Assembly (NCBI RefSeq): GCF_008704935.1
Contig: NZ_CP023692.1
Span: 6,363,501-6,427,500 of the forward strand
DNA: 64,000 nucleotides
Reading direction: 5' to 3'
DNA from: Streptomyces vinaceus
GTDB taxonomy: Bacteria; Actinomycetota; Actinomycetes; Streptomycetales; Streptomycetaceae
The position numbers and the translations under genes are program-made. How positions within the stretch are numbered: the first letter of the stretch is position 1; the number at the start of each line of letters is the position of its first letter. Shown here piece by piece: positions 1 to 9,177 of this stretch. Below the pieces are notes generated by a model. It had not been told where the DNA came from. It worked only from the letters and a program-made list of their open reading frames with translations, and ran no database searches.

Positions 1-33
1 GAGGCTCAGCAGTGCCCCGACGGAGGCGACCTC

Positions 34-312
34 ATGAGACGACGCCATCACTTCCACATCGATCACGCGGGGCACTCCGTCAGCGCCACCGTCGAGACCG
101 GCCGCCGCGTCGACGTGGAGATCCTGGTCGACGGCAAGGAGACCGGGCACGGCACCACGCACCACGACCGGCCCGTCACCGTGCAGGTGGAACTGCCGAC
201 CGATCCGCCGACCGCGGTGTCCGTACGGGCGACCCCGGGACCCGGCGTCCCGCGCTGCGTCCTGGAGGGCCCGGACGCCGTACCCCAGGTGATGTCCCCG
301 CGCCGGTACTGA
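34..312 (+). CDS. Small hypothetical protein (92 aa)
   Basis: I do not recognise this protein. It is 92 residues with no signal peptide or membrane segment. The N-terminus is His-rich (MRRRHHFHIDHAGH) and the rest reads like a short beta-rich domain: alternating hydrophobics around VSATVETGRRVDVEILVDG and a later VTVQVELP stretch, ending in a Pro/Arg-rich tail. A GGAGG ribosome site lies about 7 bases before the ATG. Codon use is typical of the window. It ends 21 bases before the convergent stop of the large secreted peptidase gene, so the two probably share a termination zone. The gene looks real, with no function assignable from sequence alone. Confidence 0.6.
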   Translation: MRRRHHFHIDHAGHSVSATVETGRRVDVEILVDGKETGHGTTHHDRPVTVQVELPTDPPTAVSVRATPGPGVPRCVLEGPDAVPQVMSPRRY

Positions 313-333
313 CGCGGGGACACCGGGCGGGCG

Positions 334-3300
334 TCAGCTCGCCTGGAGGGTGACGTCGTCCACGACGAAGGAGGTCTGGAGGGACTGGTCCTCCACGCCC
401 TGGAACGTCAGGGTGACGGTCTGGCCGGCGAACCGGGACACGTCATAGCTCTTGAGCACGTAGCCCGGGGCCGCGTCCAGGTTGGACAGGGTCTCCAGGG
501 TCTGGCCGCCCACCGAGACGGTGAACCGGTCGTAGACCACGCTCTCGTTCTCGTCGGTGTCGATGTGGAGGTAGAACGCGAGCCGGGCCGTGGCGCAGCC
601 GGCCGGCAGCGCCAGCGACTGCGAGGCGCTGTCGGTGTGGGAGGCGCCGTACCCGTTCAGCCACGCCATGTACGCGCCGCCGTGCGAGACCTGGCCGGAC
701 TGGTTGGTGACGACCCCGGCGGTGGCGGTCCACGGGCTGCTGCCGCTCTCGAAGCCGCCGTTGACCACGACCTGCTGCGGGGTGCACGTGCCCCCGCCGC
801 CCACGGTCAGGGTGTAGGTGGTGCTGTGGGCGACCGTGCCGGTGCCGGTGATGGTCAGGGTGTAGGTGCCCGCCGTGGTGGCCGCGCCGACCTGTACGGT
901 GAGCGTCGAGGAGCCGCCGGACTGCACGGAGGCCGGGCTGAGCGAGGCGGTCACCCCGGACGGGGCGCCGGAGACCGACAGGGCGAGCGTCTGCGGGTTG
1001 CCGCTCACGGTGGTGGTGTTCACCGTGGAGGTGACGCTGGTGCCCGGAGCGGCGGAGCCGGCGGACGGGGAGGTGCCGATCGAGAAGTCCTGCGCCGGGG
1101 TGTCCCCGCCGACCGCCTGCTTCCAGATCGCGTAGGCGACCCCGTCGGCGCTGCGGTCCAGCACCGTCGCGTTGATGTTGTTCGTCGTATCGCAGGAGCT
1201 GTGGTAGCAGGAGTCGTACGCCGCGTTCGCGGTGCCGCCCCACTTGGCCGCCTGCGCCGAGGTCTTGCGGGCGCTGGCACCGGCGGCGTAGCCGGAGGTG
1301 GGGATGCCGCCCTGCTGGAAGGAGTAGTCGTCACTGCGGCCCTGGCCCTCGGTGTTCTCCTCGGGGGCGAGGTTCAGCGAGGCCCAGTACGCCTTCAGCG
1401 GTGCGGCCGTGGTGGAGTTGACGTTGTTGATGAAGTAGCCGCCGTTGGGCGAGCCGACCATGTCGAAGTTGTAGTAGCCCTTGATGGCCGCCTTCTCGGC
1501 GCTGCTGAGCCGGCCCACGTAGAACTCCGAGCCGTTCAGGCCCTGCTCCTCGTCGGTCCACCAGGCGAAGCGCACGTGCTTGGTCAGGGTGGGGTTCTTC
1601 TGCGCGAGGACGAGCGCGTTCTCCAGCAGGGTCGCCGAGCCCGAGCCGTTGTCGTTGATCCCCGGACCCGCCGAGACGCTGTCGAGGTGGGCGCCGAACA
1701 TGACGGTCTGGTCGGCGGGGCCGCCGGGCCAGTCCGCGATCAGGTTGTTGGACGGGTAGGTGCAGGAGGTGCAGTTCTGCTCGGTGACGGTGTAGCCGGC
1801 CGCCTGCAGCTTGCCCTTGATGTACGCGACGGACTGGGTGTAACCGGCGCTGCCCGCCCGGCGGTTGCCGCCGTTCTGCGAGGCGATCGTGTTCAGCTGG
1901 GCCAGGTGGGCCTGCACGTTCGCCACGTTGACGTTCGGCGGGTCGTTCCCCGGCTGCGTGCTGCCGACGCTCAGCGCGTAGTCGACGGTGTGCGCGAGGC
2001 CCGGGCCCTGGCCCTTGACCGTGATCGTGGAGGTTCCGGGTGCCGCGTTGGCCGTGGCGGACAGGGTCAGCGTCGAGGACTGGCCGGACTGCACGGTGGC
2101 CGGGTTGAAGGAGGCGCTCACCCCGGACGGCAGGCCGGTGGCCGTGAGGGTCACCTGCTGCGCCTGGCCGGTGGTGGTGCTGGTGGTCACGGTGGTGGTG
2201 ACCGAGGCGCCCTGCTGGACGGTGCCCGACGACGGGTTCAGCGCCATCGAGAAGTCGTCGTTCTGCCCGCTCGGGGTGCAGGTCGGGTCGCCGGACTGGG
2301 CGGGCACGCTGATGGCGTCCCAGGCGGCCTTCGTCCGGTTGAACAGGTTGCAGGTGGCCGGGTCGAGCGACTTGGCGGAGCTGAGGGTCGCCGTCCGGTA
2401 CTTCTTGTAGGACATGCTGCTGGTCTTGAGCAGCATGCCGCCGTAGAAGATCTTGCCGGCGGTCTGCACGCCCACGCCGGTGACGGTGGACTGGTTGCAG
2501 GTGGGGCTGTTCGGCTTGCCGCCGCCCGGGCTGCTGCCCTCGGCCAGCAGGTAGAACCAGTGGTTCAGGGGACCCGCGGCCGCGTGCACCTCGGTGCCGG
2601 GTATCGCGGAGCTGTAGCAGGCCGGGTCGTTGTTGACGGCCGGCGGGTTGTACATGTTCCGGATCGGCCCGCGGCCCTGCAGGTTGATCATTTCGCCGAC
2701 GGTGTAGTCGGGGGTGTCGTACGGGGCCGGCTCGTTGGCGTACGCCTCGGTCAGCGCGCCGAAGATGTCGCCGGTGCCCTCGCCGAGCCCGGCCTCCTGC
2801 CCGCTGGTGCCGCCGGGGGTGTTGGAGTCGATGGCGTGGCCGTACTCGTGGCCCACCACGTCGATCCCGGCGATCCACTCGTTGGCGCTGTTGTGCCCGA
2901 TGGTGACCGAGCTTCCGTCCCAGTACGCGTTGAGGTCGCTCAGGCCCACCTTGCCGGGGAAGCTGCGGCCGTTGCCGCTGACGCCGTTGCGGCCCAGCCA
3001 CTGGCCCAGCATGTCCCACTGCTTCTGGGCGGCGAACATCAGGTCCGTACAGCCGGTTTCCTTGGAGGTCGCGTTGCCCGTGCCCCAGGAGTCCGAGGAC
3101 TTGGTGAACACGCTGCCGGTGCTGTAGTCGGCGCAGCTCAGGCCGGGCCGGTTCGGGTCGCGCAGCGTGTACGAGCCGCCCGAGGCGGTGGTGTCGATGC
3201 TGAGCGGGTTGGGGCCGTTCCACTTGCTGGTGCCGCTGCCCGCGACGACCTCGTCGTGCCGGTCGACGACCTTGCCGGTGCGGGCGTCCACGAAGACGTG

Positions 3301-3924
3301 CAACTTGCTGGGAGCCGTCTTCGTGCTGCCGGAGAGGACGGTCTCCCAGGCGAGGACCGGCTTGTCGTCCTTGATCTTGACGACGAGCCGGCTGTCGAGC
3401 ACCTTGTCGACCTTGGCCAGCTCCGCACGCGAGACCGTCTCCGCGGCCTTGGCGCTGACGGAGGGGGTGGTCGCCACGTCGATCGCGGTGGCGGAGGCCG
3501 ACTGGACGGCGCGTACCCGCCCCTCGCCGTCGGCGAGGACGACCGCGTCGCCGCCGACGACCGGCAGACCGCGGTAGCTGCGCTCGTAGGCGACGGAGTA
3601 CAGGTCCTGCACCCAGGGGGTGACCAGGCGCCGGTCGTACTGCTGCTGGGGCGAGTTGACCAGGGTGTCGAGGCCGCTGCGGACCGCGGCGTCGGCGGCG
3701 GCGACCGCGCGCTCGGCGGACCTGGCCTGCGGGGAGGGCGCGGGGGGCTGGGCCTGTGGCGCGGCGGCCGCGGCGGTGGCCAGCGTGCCGGCGAGGCCAG
3801 CCGTCAGCGCCAGGGCCGCCACGGAGGCCATCCATCTGGTGGGCTGCACGAGTCCACTCCGATCGTGGGGGGGATCCGCCCGAGGGGACGGGCGGGTGTT
3901 GGCGCCGAGTATGGGCGTGGACAT
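334..3924 (-). CDS. Secreted M4 (thermolysin-like) / M28 aminopeptidase fusion protein
   Basis: A 1196-residue exported protein with two peptidase units. An N-terminal hydrophobic segment (about 32-55, ending in an Ala-rich stretch) is the likely signal peptide. A fungalysin/thermolysin-type propeptide follows (about 85-225). The M4 catalytic domain has the zinc motif HEYGH at 359-363 and a downstream GEGTGDIFGAL helix that supplies the third ligand. After a beta-sandwich of about 90 residues comes an M28 domain with AHLDS (H746), NDNGSGS and DEEQG (D791-E793), the usual di-zinc aminopeptidase ligands. A second beta-sandwich and a C-terminal jelly-roll-like module (about 1065-1196) complete it. 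M4 and M28 peptidases are usually separate proteins, so one chain would carry endo- and aminopeptidase activity for extracellular protein use. The first in-frame ATG was used; M32 is an alternative start closer to the signal peptide. Confidence 0.88.
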   Translation of the reverse strand: MSTPILGANTRPSPRADPPHDRSGLVQPTRWMASVAALALTAGLAGTLATAAAAAPQAQPPAPSPQARSAERAVAAADAAVRSGLDTLVNSPQQQYDRRLVTPWVQDLYSVAYERSYRGLPVVGGDAVVLADGEGRVRAVQSASATAIDVATTPSVSAKAAETVSRAELAKVDKVLDSRLVVKIKDDKPVLAWETVLSGSTKTAPSKLHVFVDARTGKVVDRHDEVVAGSGTSKWNGPNPLSIDTTASGGSYTLRDPNRPGLSCADYSTGSVFTKSSDSWGTGNATSKETGCTDLMFAAQKQWDMLGQWLGRNGVSGNGRSFPGKVGLSDLNAYWDGSSVTIGHNSANEWIAGIDVVGHEYGHAIDSNTPGGTSGQEAGLGEGTGDIFGALTEAYANEPAPYDTPDYTVGEMINLQGRGPIRNMYNPPAVNNDPACYSSAIPGTEVHAAAGPLNHWFYLLAEGSSPGGGKPNSPTCNQSTVTGVGVQTAGKIFYGGMLLKTSSMSYKKYRTATLSSAKSLDPATCNLFNRTKAAWDAISVPAQSGDPTCTPSGQNDDFSMALNPSSGTVQQGASVTTTVTTSTTTGQAQQVTLTATGLPSGVSASFNPATVQSGQSSTLTLSATANAAPGTSTITVKGQGPGLAHTVDYALSVGSTQPGNDPPNVNVANVQAHLAQLNTIASQNGGNRRAGSAGYTQSVAYIKGKLQAAGYTVTEQNCTSCTYPSNNLIADWPGGPADQTVMFGAHLDSVSAGPGINDNGSGSATLLENALVLAQKNPTLTKHVRFAWWTDEEQGLNGSEFYVGRLSSAEKAAIKGYYNFDMVGSPNGGYFINNVNSTTAAPLKAYWASLNLAPEENTEGQGRSDDYSFQQGGIPTSGYAAGASARKTSAQAAKWGGTANAAYDSCYHSSCDTTNNINATVLDRSADGVAYAIWKQAVGGDTPAQDFSIGTSPSAGSAAPGTSVTSTVNTTTVSGNPQTLALSVSGAPSGVTASLSPASVQSGGSSTLTVQVGAATTAGTYTLTITGTGTVAHSTTYTLTVGGGGTCTPQQVVVNGGFESGSSPWTATAGVVTNQSGQVSHGGAYMAWLNGYGASHTDSASQSLALPAGCATARLAFYLHIDTDENESVVYDRFTVSVGGQTLETLSNLDAAPGYVLKSYDVSRFAGQTVTLTFQGVEDQSLQTSFVVDDVTLQAS

Positions 3925-4000
3925 GACGAGATTGGGACATCCCTGCGGCCATAAGGTCCGCGTTATGGTGCCGTCGTGTCACGCTGCGTAAGCTGCCCGA

Positions 4001-4960
4001 ATGCAGCTGGAGTTGAGGCATCTGCAAGCCGTGTGCCAAATAGCGGAGTCCGGCAGTCTGGGGGGTGCGGCCCGGCGGCTCGGCGTCTCCCAGCCCGCGC
4101 TCTCGGCCCAGCTGCGCAGGATCGAGCGGGTCACGGGCGGCGAGCTCTTCGTCCGCGGCCGCAGTGGGGTCGAGCCCACGCCGCTGGGCCAGTTCGTGCT
4201 GGCCAAGGCGCGCCGCGTACTCACCGAGATGGAGAGCCTCGGCGCCGAGAGCCGCGCGATGGCGACCGACGCACCCCTGCGGCTCGGCTGCATCCTGCTC
4301 GTCCTCATCGACGGGCTGCTGGAGCGCACCGACCTCGTCCTGTCCGGGCGGGAGATCACCGTGGACGTGGAGCACTCGGTGACCGCGCTCGTACGGATGC
4401 TCGGCGCGGGCCGGTACGACGTCATCGTCTACGGCGAGGTCAACGACCACGAGGTGGCGCTGCCCCAAGGCACCCTGGCCCGGACCCTGGTGCCCAAGGA
4501 GCCCTTCTGCATCCGCATGTCCACCCGGCACCCCTTGGCGGGACGGGAGGTCCTCGACCTCGCCGAACTGGCCGGCGAGCAGTGGATGACCCTGGTCGAG
4601 GACGACGACGGCGGCCCCGAGGCGCTGGTCGAGGCCTGCGCGAAGGCCGGCTTCGCCCCGTCACTGCGCCACCGGATCACCGACCGCAAGATGCGCCACG
4701 ACCTGGTGGCGGCGGGCCGCGCCATCTCCCTGACCCAGCCCACGGCCCCCGCGGTGGAGGGCACGGTGATGCGCCCGCTGCTCGGCACCCCGATCACGGG
4801 CCGTATCCGGCTCGCCTGGAACCGCTCGGCGGTCTCCGTCGGACAGGCGGACTCCCTCTACCGGGCGGCAGCCGGTGCGTACCTGGCCAACGTGGACAAC
4901 AACCCCTTCCACCGCGCCTGGTGGAACGCCCATCCGGAGGCCCACCCGGCCCTCGCGTGA
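4001..4960 (+). CDS. LysR family transcriptional regulator
   Basis: A 319-residue LysR-type regulator. The winged helix-turn-helix is at residues 1-60 (HLQAVCQIAESGSLGGAARRLGVSQPALSAQL), followed by a linker helix and a substrate-binding effector domain (about 90-295). Typical length and layout. It is divergent from the peptidase gene across 76 bases, so it may control that gene as well as itself, the usual arrangement for this family. It is convergent with the TetR gene, with 12 bases between the stops. The effector is unknown. Confidence 0.9.
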   Translation: MQLELRHLQAVCQIAESGSLGGAARRLGVSQPALSAQLRRIERVTGGELFVRGRSGVEPTPLGQFVLAKARRVLTEMESLGAESRAMATDAPLRLGCILLVLIDGLLERTDLVLSGREITVDVEHSVTALVRMLGAGRYDVIVYGEVNDHEVALPQGTLARTLVPKEPFCIRMSTRHPLAGREVLDLAELAGEQWMTLVEDDDGGPEALVEACAKAGFAPSLRHRITDRKMRHDLVAAGRAISLTQPTAPAVEGTVMRPLLGTPITGRIRLAWNRSAVSVGQADSLYRAAAGAYLANVDNNPFHRAWWNAHPEAHPALA

Positions 4961-4972
4961 ACGCGGCGGACC

Positions 4973-5602
4973 TCAGGGGAGCAGGGGCTCCGGGGACGGC
5001 AGCGGCCGCTCGTCGTGGACCAGGCCGGCCACGTGGTCGGAGACCATGTCGAGGATCGCCGCCGCGGCGGCCGCGTCGCCGAGCACCAGGAAGTTCAGGG
5101 TCAGCCCGTCCGTCATCGCCGCCAGATAGCGGGCCAGGACGGGGACGGGGACGCGCAGTCCGGTCCCCATGCCGAGGCAGACCTGCTCGACGAGCTCCGC
5201 GTACGTCGCGCAGTACAGCTCGTGCTGGCGCCGCGCCAGGTGCTCGAACCCGGGCTCGCGCAGGGCGTACTGGGTGAGCTCGTACGTGAGCATGTGCTCG
5301 GCCGGGTGGGTCCGGACGTGGTCCCAGTAGGCCTGGAAGCCGGCCCGGACGGTCTCCCGGAGGGTGGTGCGCGGCCGGATCGCCGCCTTGACCACCGTCA
5401 GGTAGTGCTCGGTGATCGTCTCGATGACCGATTCGAGCAGCGCCTGCTTGGAGTCGAAGCAGTAGTGGAAGACGCTCAGCGACACGCCCGCCTCGGCGGC
5501 GATCGACCGGGTCGTCGTCCTGGGGACGCCGTCGCGGGCCATCGCGCGGATCGCGGCCTCGGTGAGCTGCCTGCGCCGCTGCGCCACCGGCATCCGTGCC
5601 AT
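4973..5602 (-). CDS. TetR/AcrR family transcriptional regulator
   Basis: A 209-residue one-domain repressor. The helix-turn-helix is at about residues 10-55 (LTEAAIRAMARDGVPRTTTRSIAAEAGVSLSVFHYCFDSKQALL), a clear TetR signature, followed by an all-helical ligand and dimerisation domain. It lies on the minus strand, downstream of the M19-like gene by 103 bases, and tail-to-tail with the LysR gene. No membrane or catalytic features. The target is not evident: the nearest gene in the same direction is the M19-like hydrolase, while the betaine operon is 5 kb away and this protein lacks BetI-specific features that I can recognise. Confidence 0.88.
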   Translation of the reverse strand: MARMPVAQRRRQLTEAAIRAMARDGVPRTTTRSIAAEAGVSLSVFHYCFDSKQALLESVIETITEHYLTVVKAAIRPRTTLRETVRAGFQAYWDHVRTHPAEHMLTYELTQYALREPGFEHLARRQHELYCATYAELVEQVCLGMGTGLRVPVPVLARYLAAMTDGLTLNFLVLGDAAAAAAILDMVSDHVAGLVHDERPLPSPEPLLP

Positions 5603-5705
5603 GCGGAATCGGTTCCCTTCGTACGTGGTACGGCCGAGGCCGGGGCGGGCGTCATCGGACGAGCCGATTCCGCCTGCCCCGGCCTACGAGCGCCGCTTCG
5701 GGCCG

Positions 5706-7775
5706 TCAGCTGCTGTAGACGCCGACTTCGTGCAGGGAGTAGCCCCACTGCGTGCCGCGGCCCGCGCCGTGGACGCGTACGTACCGGGCCGGGACGCCCG
5801 CGAACCGTGCGGTGTCCAGGCCGCCGTCGCCGGTGGTCGTGGACCACACCGTCTGCCAGTTCACGTCGTCCGTCGAGACCTCGATCCGGTACGACTTCCC
5901 GTACGCGCGCTCCCAGTCGAGGGTGACGCGCTTGACCACCCCCGGGGAGCCGAGGTCGATCCGCAGCCACTGGTCGTCGTTCCAGTCGCTCGCCCAGCGG
6001 GTGCCCGTGTCCCCGTCCACGGCCCGGCCGGGGGCGTAGCTGATGAACGGGTTCCACTCGGCGGAGCTGGCCGAGGCGGGAGCGCCGGCGGCGAGGTTGA
6101 CGCCGGCCTTGTGCTGCTCGGACGCCCCCCAGGTGCGCAGGTAGGACTCGGCGCCCTTGAAGAGGTCGTCCACGACGCCCTGGCCGCCGACGAGCCGGAT
6201 GTCCTCGATCCAGTCGGGGACCAGGCCGTAGTGCGCGGCGCCGTCGGTGTTGAGGTCCCAGGTGCGCTGCCCGGTGGTCTGCCTGTCGATGAGGGAGCCG
6301 CCGTCGGTACTGCGGAAGGGGTACTTCACCGGGTTCGGGGTGTCGGCGCCGCGCGGGCCGGGCCAGCCGCCGACCCCGTTCATGTCGGTGCCGTACCCGT
6401 AGCCGACCTGGTACTTGTCGCGCAGCGCCTTCGTGCGGGCGGCCTCGCCGCTGAAGCCCTCGGCCCCGTTCATGTACTGGGCGGCGAACCCGCCCAGCTT
6501 GTAGAGGCGTTCGGTCCAGCCCAGGTCCATCCAGCTGTGCGAGGAGATCACGCCCGGGTAGGACTCGGATTCGAGGATGTCGAAGGCGCGGCCGGCCGCC
6601 TTGACGCTCATGTGGTCGACTTCGAGCATCATCTTGCGTTTCATCATGCCCCGTACGGCGTACTCACCGAGGTCGGTGAGACCGCGCGCGTTGCACTGCG
6701 CGTCGGCGGCGTACGAGGGGACCGCCACCCCCGCCGGCAGCTCCTTCTGCGCCTGCGGCGCGGGAGCCAGGCCGATCGGGTTGTCGTGCTGCGGGCCGGT
6801 GCACTGCTCGGTCTTCCAGAAGGTGCCGGTGGACAGGAACTGGCCGACGTTGATCGCCGTTCCCAGCGCGCCCTCGTCGAAGCGGACCCCGCACAGGGCG
6901 TTGTCGAACTTGTGGCAGAGGAACATGCTGCGCACGCCGAGCCGGTACAGCTCGTCGAGGCCGCGGTCGATGTCCTGCTTGCTGCACTGGGAGACGTCCA
7001 GGATCTGCTTGCAGCCGAACGGCTCGGAGGTCTCGACGCCGAGCACCACGGCCAGCTTGCCCTGCTGGATGACCTCGCGGGCCTGGGCGGAGTCGGTGAC
7101 GATCCGGAACCAGCCCTTGCCCGGGCCGCCGTACATCTTGTCGACGAAGGCCTGCATGTCGTACGTCTTCTGCGCCTCCAGGCGGATGGCGGTCATCTCG
7201 TCGCAGCCGCGGTCCTTGAAGAAGTAGACCGAGCAGATCACCCCGTTGGTGACGAGGTCGTTGACGAGGACGCGCTGGCCGCCGCGCCAGGCGCGCTCGA
7301 TCCAGGCGTAGTAGTTCTGCTGGTGGGTCAGCGAGTCGTGGGCGGGCCAGTCCTTGAACGTCGGCCAGCCGTTGGGGTCGTGCTTGCCGTCCCCGCCCTT
7401 GGTGATGAAGTCGAAGATCGCGAGGGAGCCGTCGGGGTAGTGCTCGGGGCAGTCCTTGAGGGCGTCGGCCACGCCCTGGTCGGAGAAGGCCTTGCCGCAG
7501 ATGAGCCGGCCGCCGAAGCCCTCGTTGGACATGATGTGGTCGTGGGCGTCGACGAAGCCCCGGACCTGGCCCTTGGCGTCGGTGCCCTTGAACGGCTCGC
7601 CCGTGACGTTGATCTGGGAGTCGGGCGCGGGCCGCGCGGTCGGGTTCCACCAGCCGGCATCGCCCTCGGCGGCCGCGCCGGGCGCGGGGCCGAGGGCCAT
7701 GGCCACCATGGCGAGGAGGAGGGCGAGCAGCGCGAGGGGCCTGCGCCTTCGGTGCGGGACTCGGTTCATGGTCAT
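5706..7775 (-). CDS. Secreted M19-like (membrane dipeptidase superfamily) hydrolase with C-terminal F5/8-type domain
   Basis: A protein of about 689 residues. After a positively charged start (HRRRRPLALLALLLAMVAMALG) comes a typical signal peptide ending in APGAAAEG. The body resembles peptidase M19/amidohydrolase TIM barrels: an early metal motif DAHDHI, a central EVDHMS segment and a later ISSHSW motif supply candidate metal ligands. The last 140 residues form a discoidin/F5-8 type carbohydrate-binding domain (AVDGDTGTRWASDW and WLRIDLG are diagnostic). The start is ambiguous: a GTG at 7778 directly precedes this ATG, and another ATG lies two codons further in. Secreted location and the sugar-binding tail suggest action on an external polymer or cell-wall peptide. 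The substrate is unknown. Confidence 0.8.
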   Translation of the reverse strand: MTMNRVPHRRRRPLALLALLLAMVAMALGPAPGAAAEGDAGWWNPTARPAPDSQINVTGEPFKGTDAKGQVRGFVDAHDHIMSNEGFGGRLICGKAFSDQGVADALKDCPEHYPDGSLAIFDFITKGGDGKHDPNGWPTFKDWPAHDSLTHQQNYYAWIERAWRGGQRVLVNDLVTNGVICSVYFFKDRGCDEMTAIRLEAQKTYDMQAFVDKMYGGPGKGWFRIVTDSAQAREVIQQGKLAVVLGVETSEPFGCKQILDVSQCSKQDIDRGLDELYRLGVRSMFLCHKFDNALCGVRFDEGALGTAINVGQFLSTGTFWKTEQCTGPQHDNPIGLAPAPQAQKELPAGVAVPSYAADAQCNARGLTDLGEYAVRGMMKRKMMLEVDHMSVKAAGRAFDILESESYPGVISSHSWMDLGWTERLYKLGGFAAQYMNGAEGFSGEAARTKALRDKYQVGYGYGTDMNGVGGWPGPRGADTPNPVKYPFRSTDGGSLIDRQTTGQRTWDLNTDGAAHYGLVPDWIEDIRLVGGQGVVDDLFKGAESYLRTWGASEQHKAGVNLAAGAPASASSAEWNPFISYAPGRAVDGDTGTRWASDWNDDQWLRIDLGSPGVVKRVTLDWERAYGKSYRIEVSTDDVNWQTVWSTTTGDGGLDTARFAGVPARYVRVHGAGRGTQWGYSLHEVGVYSS

Positions 7776-7983
7776 CACTCACGTCATCGGTCGGCGGATG
7801 GCGCGGTCGAGGACGCAGACCGTCTGAGGGAGTCGGCTGGTTGTCATGTCCCGCGCAGGCAGTGTGACGAGAATGGCTACCGGCGGTAACAGAGTCAAGA
7901 GTCCGGGACGGATGACCTGATGGGATGTCAGGTGGCTGTCCGGGTGGACGGACGGCCGAAGGCGGGGGCGCCCGCCCGCCGGG

Positions 7984-9177
7984 CTACCCGTCCCCCTCGC
8001 CGAGCACCGCCGCGACGCCCTGGGCGAGGCAGGGGATCCGGTGCGCGGGAATCCCCGCGATGTTGATCCGCCCGGCGGTCGTCCCGTAGATGGCGAACCG
8101 GCTGCGCAGCCGCAGCATCTGGCGCGCGGTCAGCGGCAGCATCGAGAACATCCCCTTCTGCCGCGCCAGCACGTCGGCCCGGGCGCCCCACCCCAGCGCG
8201 GTCAGCTCCGCCGTCAGGCCGCGCCGGTTGTCCTCGATCCGGGCCCGCATCCCGTCCAGCTCGGCGCGCCACAGGGCCCGCAGCCCGTCGTCCTCCAGGA
8301 TCGCGGTCACCACCGCGGCCCCGTGCTCCGGCGGCATGGAGTAGAGGGTGCGGGCCGCGTTCTGCAGCGCCGTCTCCACGTGCCGCAGTGACTGCCGCGA
8401 GGCGCCGAGCACGACGGCGCAGCCGGTCCGGTCGCTGTACAGCCCGAAGTTCTTGGAACAGCTGATGGCGACGAGCATCTCCGGCACCCGCTCCGCGAGC
8501 AGCCGGGTGGCGGCCAGGTCGGCCTCCAGCCCGTCGCCGAGCCCGTGGTAGGCGAGGTCCACGAACGGCACCCAGCCGTGCTCCGCCGCGAGCTCGGCCA
8601 CCGCCTCCCAGGCCTGCGCGCTGGGGTCGACCCCGGTCGGGTTGTGGCAGCAGCCCTGGAGCAGGACCACGTCGTCGCGCCGCGCCTCCCCGAGGTCGCG
8701 GAGCATGCCCGCCGTGTCGAAGAGGCCCTCGGCGTCGAGCCAGCCGTACGTCCGCACCGTCAGCCCGGCGGCCTCCAGGATGGGCCGGTGGTTGACGTAC
8801 GCGGGGTTGCTGATCCACACCGTCGTGCCCGGCCGGGTCCGGCAGATCAGATCGGCCAGCAGGCGCAGCGCGCCGCTGCCCGCGACGGTCTGGACGGCCA
8901 CGGCCCGCTCGGCCGCTCCGCCGGGGCCCAGGACCATGGACAGCATCGCCCGGTTGAAGGCGGTGTTGCCGGAGAGCCCCCGGTACTCCTTGGAGGCGGA
9001 GCGCTCCGCCAGCCGTATCTCGGCCTCGCGCACGGCCGCCATGACGGGGGTGCCGCCTGTCTGGTCGCGGTAGACGCCGAGGACGAGGTTCAGGCGCTCG
9101 GGCCGGGCGTCGGCGCCGTACGCCTCGGTGAGGTCCCACAGCGGGTCGACGGGCGGCGGGAGGAGGAGCTCAAGCAT
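7984..9177 (-). CDS. Aromatic/aspartate-type amino acid aminotransferase (class I, PLP)
   Basis: A 397-residue fold-type I aminotransferase of the AspC/TyrB group: LNLVLGVYRDQTGGTPVM near the N-terminus, GCCHNPTGVDPS at about residue 180, the PLP-lysine motif AISCSKNFGLYSDRTG at about residue 245, and a C-terminal arginine region (LRSRFAIYGTTAGRINIAGI) that binds the substrate carboxylate. It transfers an amino group between an amino acid and 2-oxoglutarate in the cytoplasm. Its first 8 bases overlap the 3' end of the EamA exporter gene, so the two are cotranscribed and probably translationally coupled. A divergent Lrp/AsnC regulator precedes the pair, suggesting amino acid homeostasis. Confidence 0.92.
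   Translation of the reverse strand: MLELLLPPPVDPLWDLTEAYGADARPERLNLVLGVYRDQTGGTPVMAAVREAEIRLAERSASKEYRGLSGNTAFNRAMLSMVLGPGGAAERAVAVQTVAGSGALRLLADLICRTRPGTTVWISNPAYVNHRPILEAAGLTVRTYGWLDAEGLFDTAGMLRDLGEARRDDVVLLQGCCHNPTGVDPSAQAWEAVAELAAEHGWVPFVDLAYHGLGDGLEADLAATRLLAERVPEMLVAISCSKNFGLYSDRTGCAVVLGASRQSLRHVETALQNAARTLYSMPPEHGAAVVTAILEDDGLRALWRAELDGMRARIEDNRRGLTAELTALGWGARADVLARQKGMFSMLPLTARQMLRLRSRFAIYGTTAGRINIAGIPAHRIPCLAQGVAAVLGEGDG

Noticed and set aside
565..3954. 1129-residue open frame opposite the M4/M28 peptidase gene, and similar long frames opposite or in other phases of many genes (for example 1331-4531, 37442-41287, 46452-48785)
   Set aside because: Very high GC keeps alternative frames open. 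Their translations are Arg/Ala/Gly/Pro or Val/Gly/Asp-rich without domains, while the annotated frames carry clear motifs.
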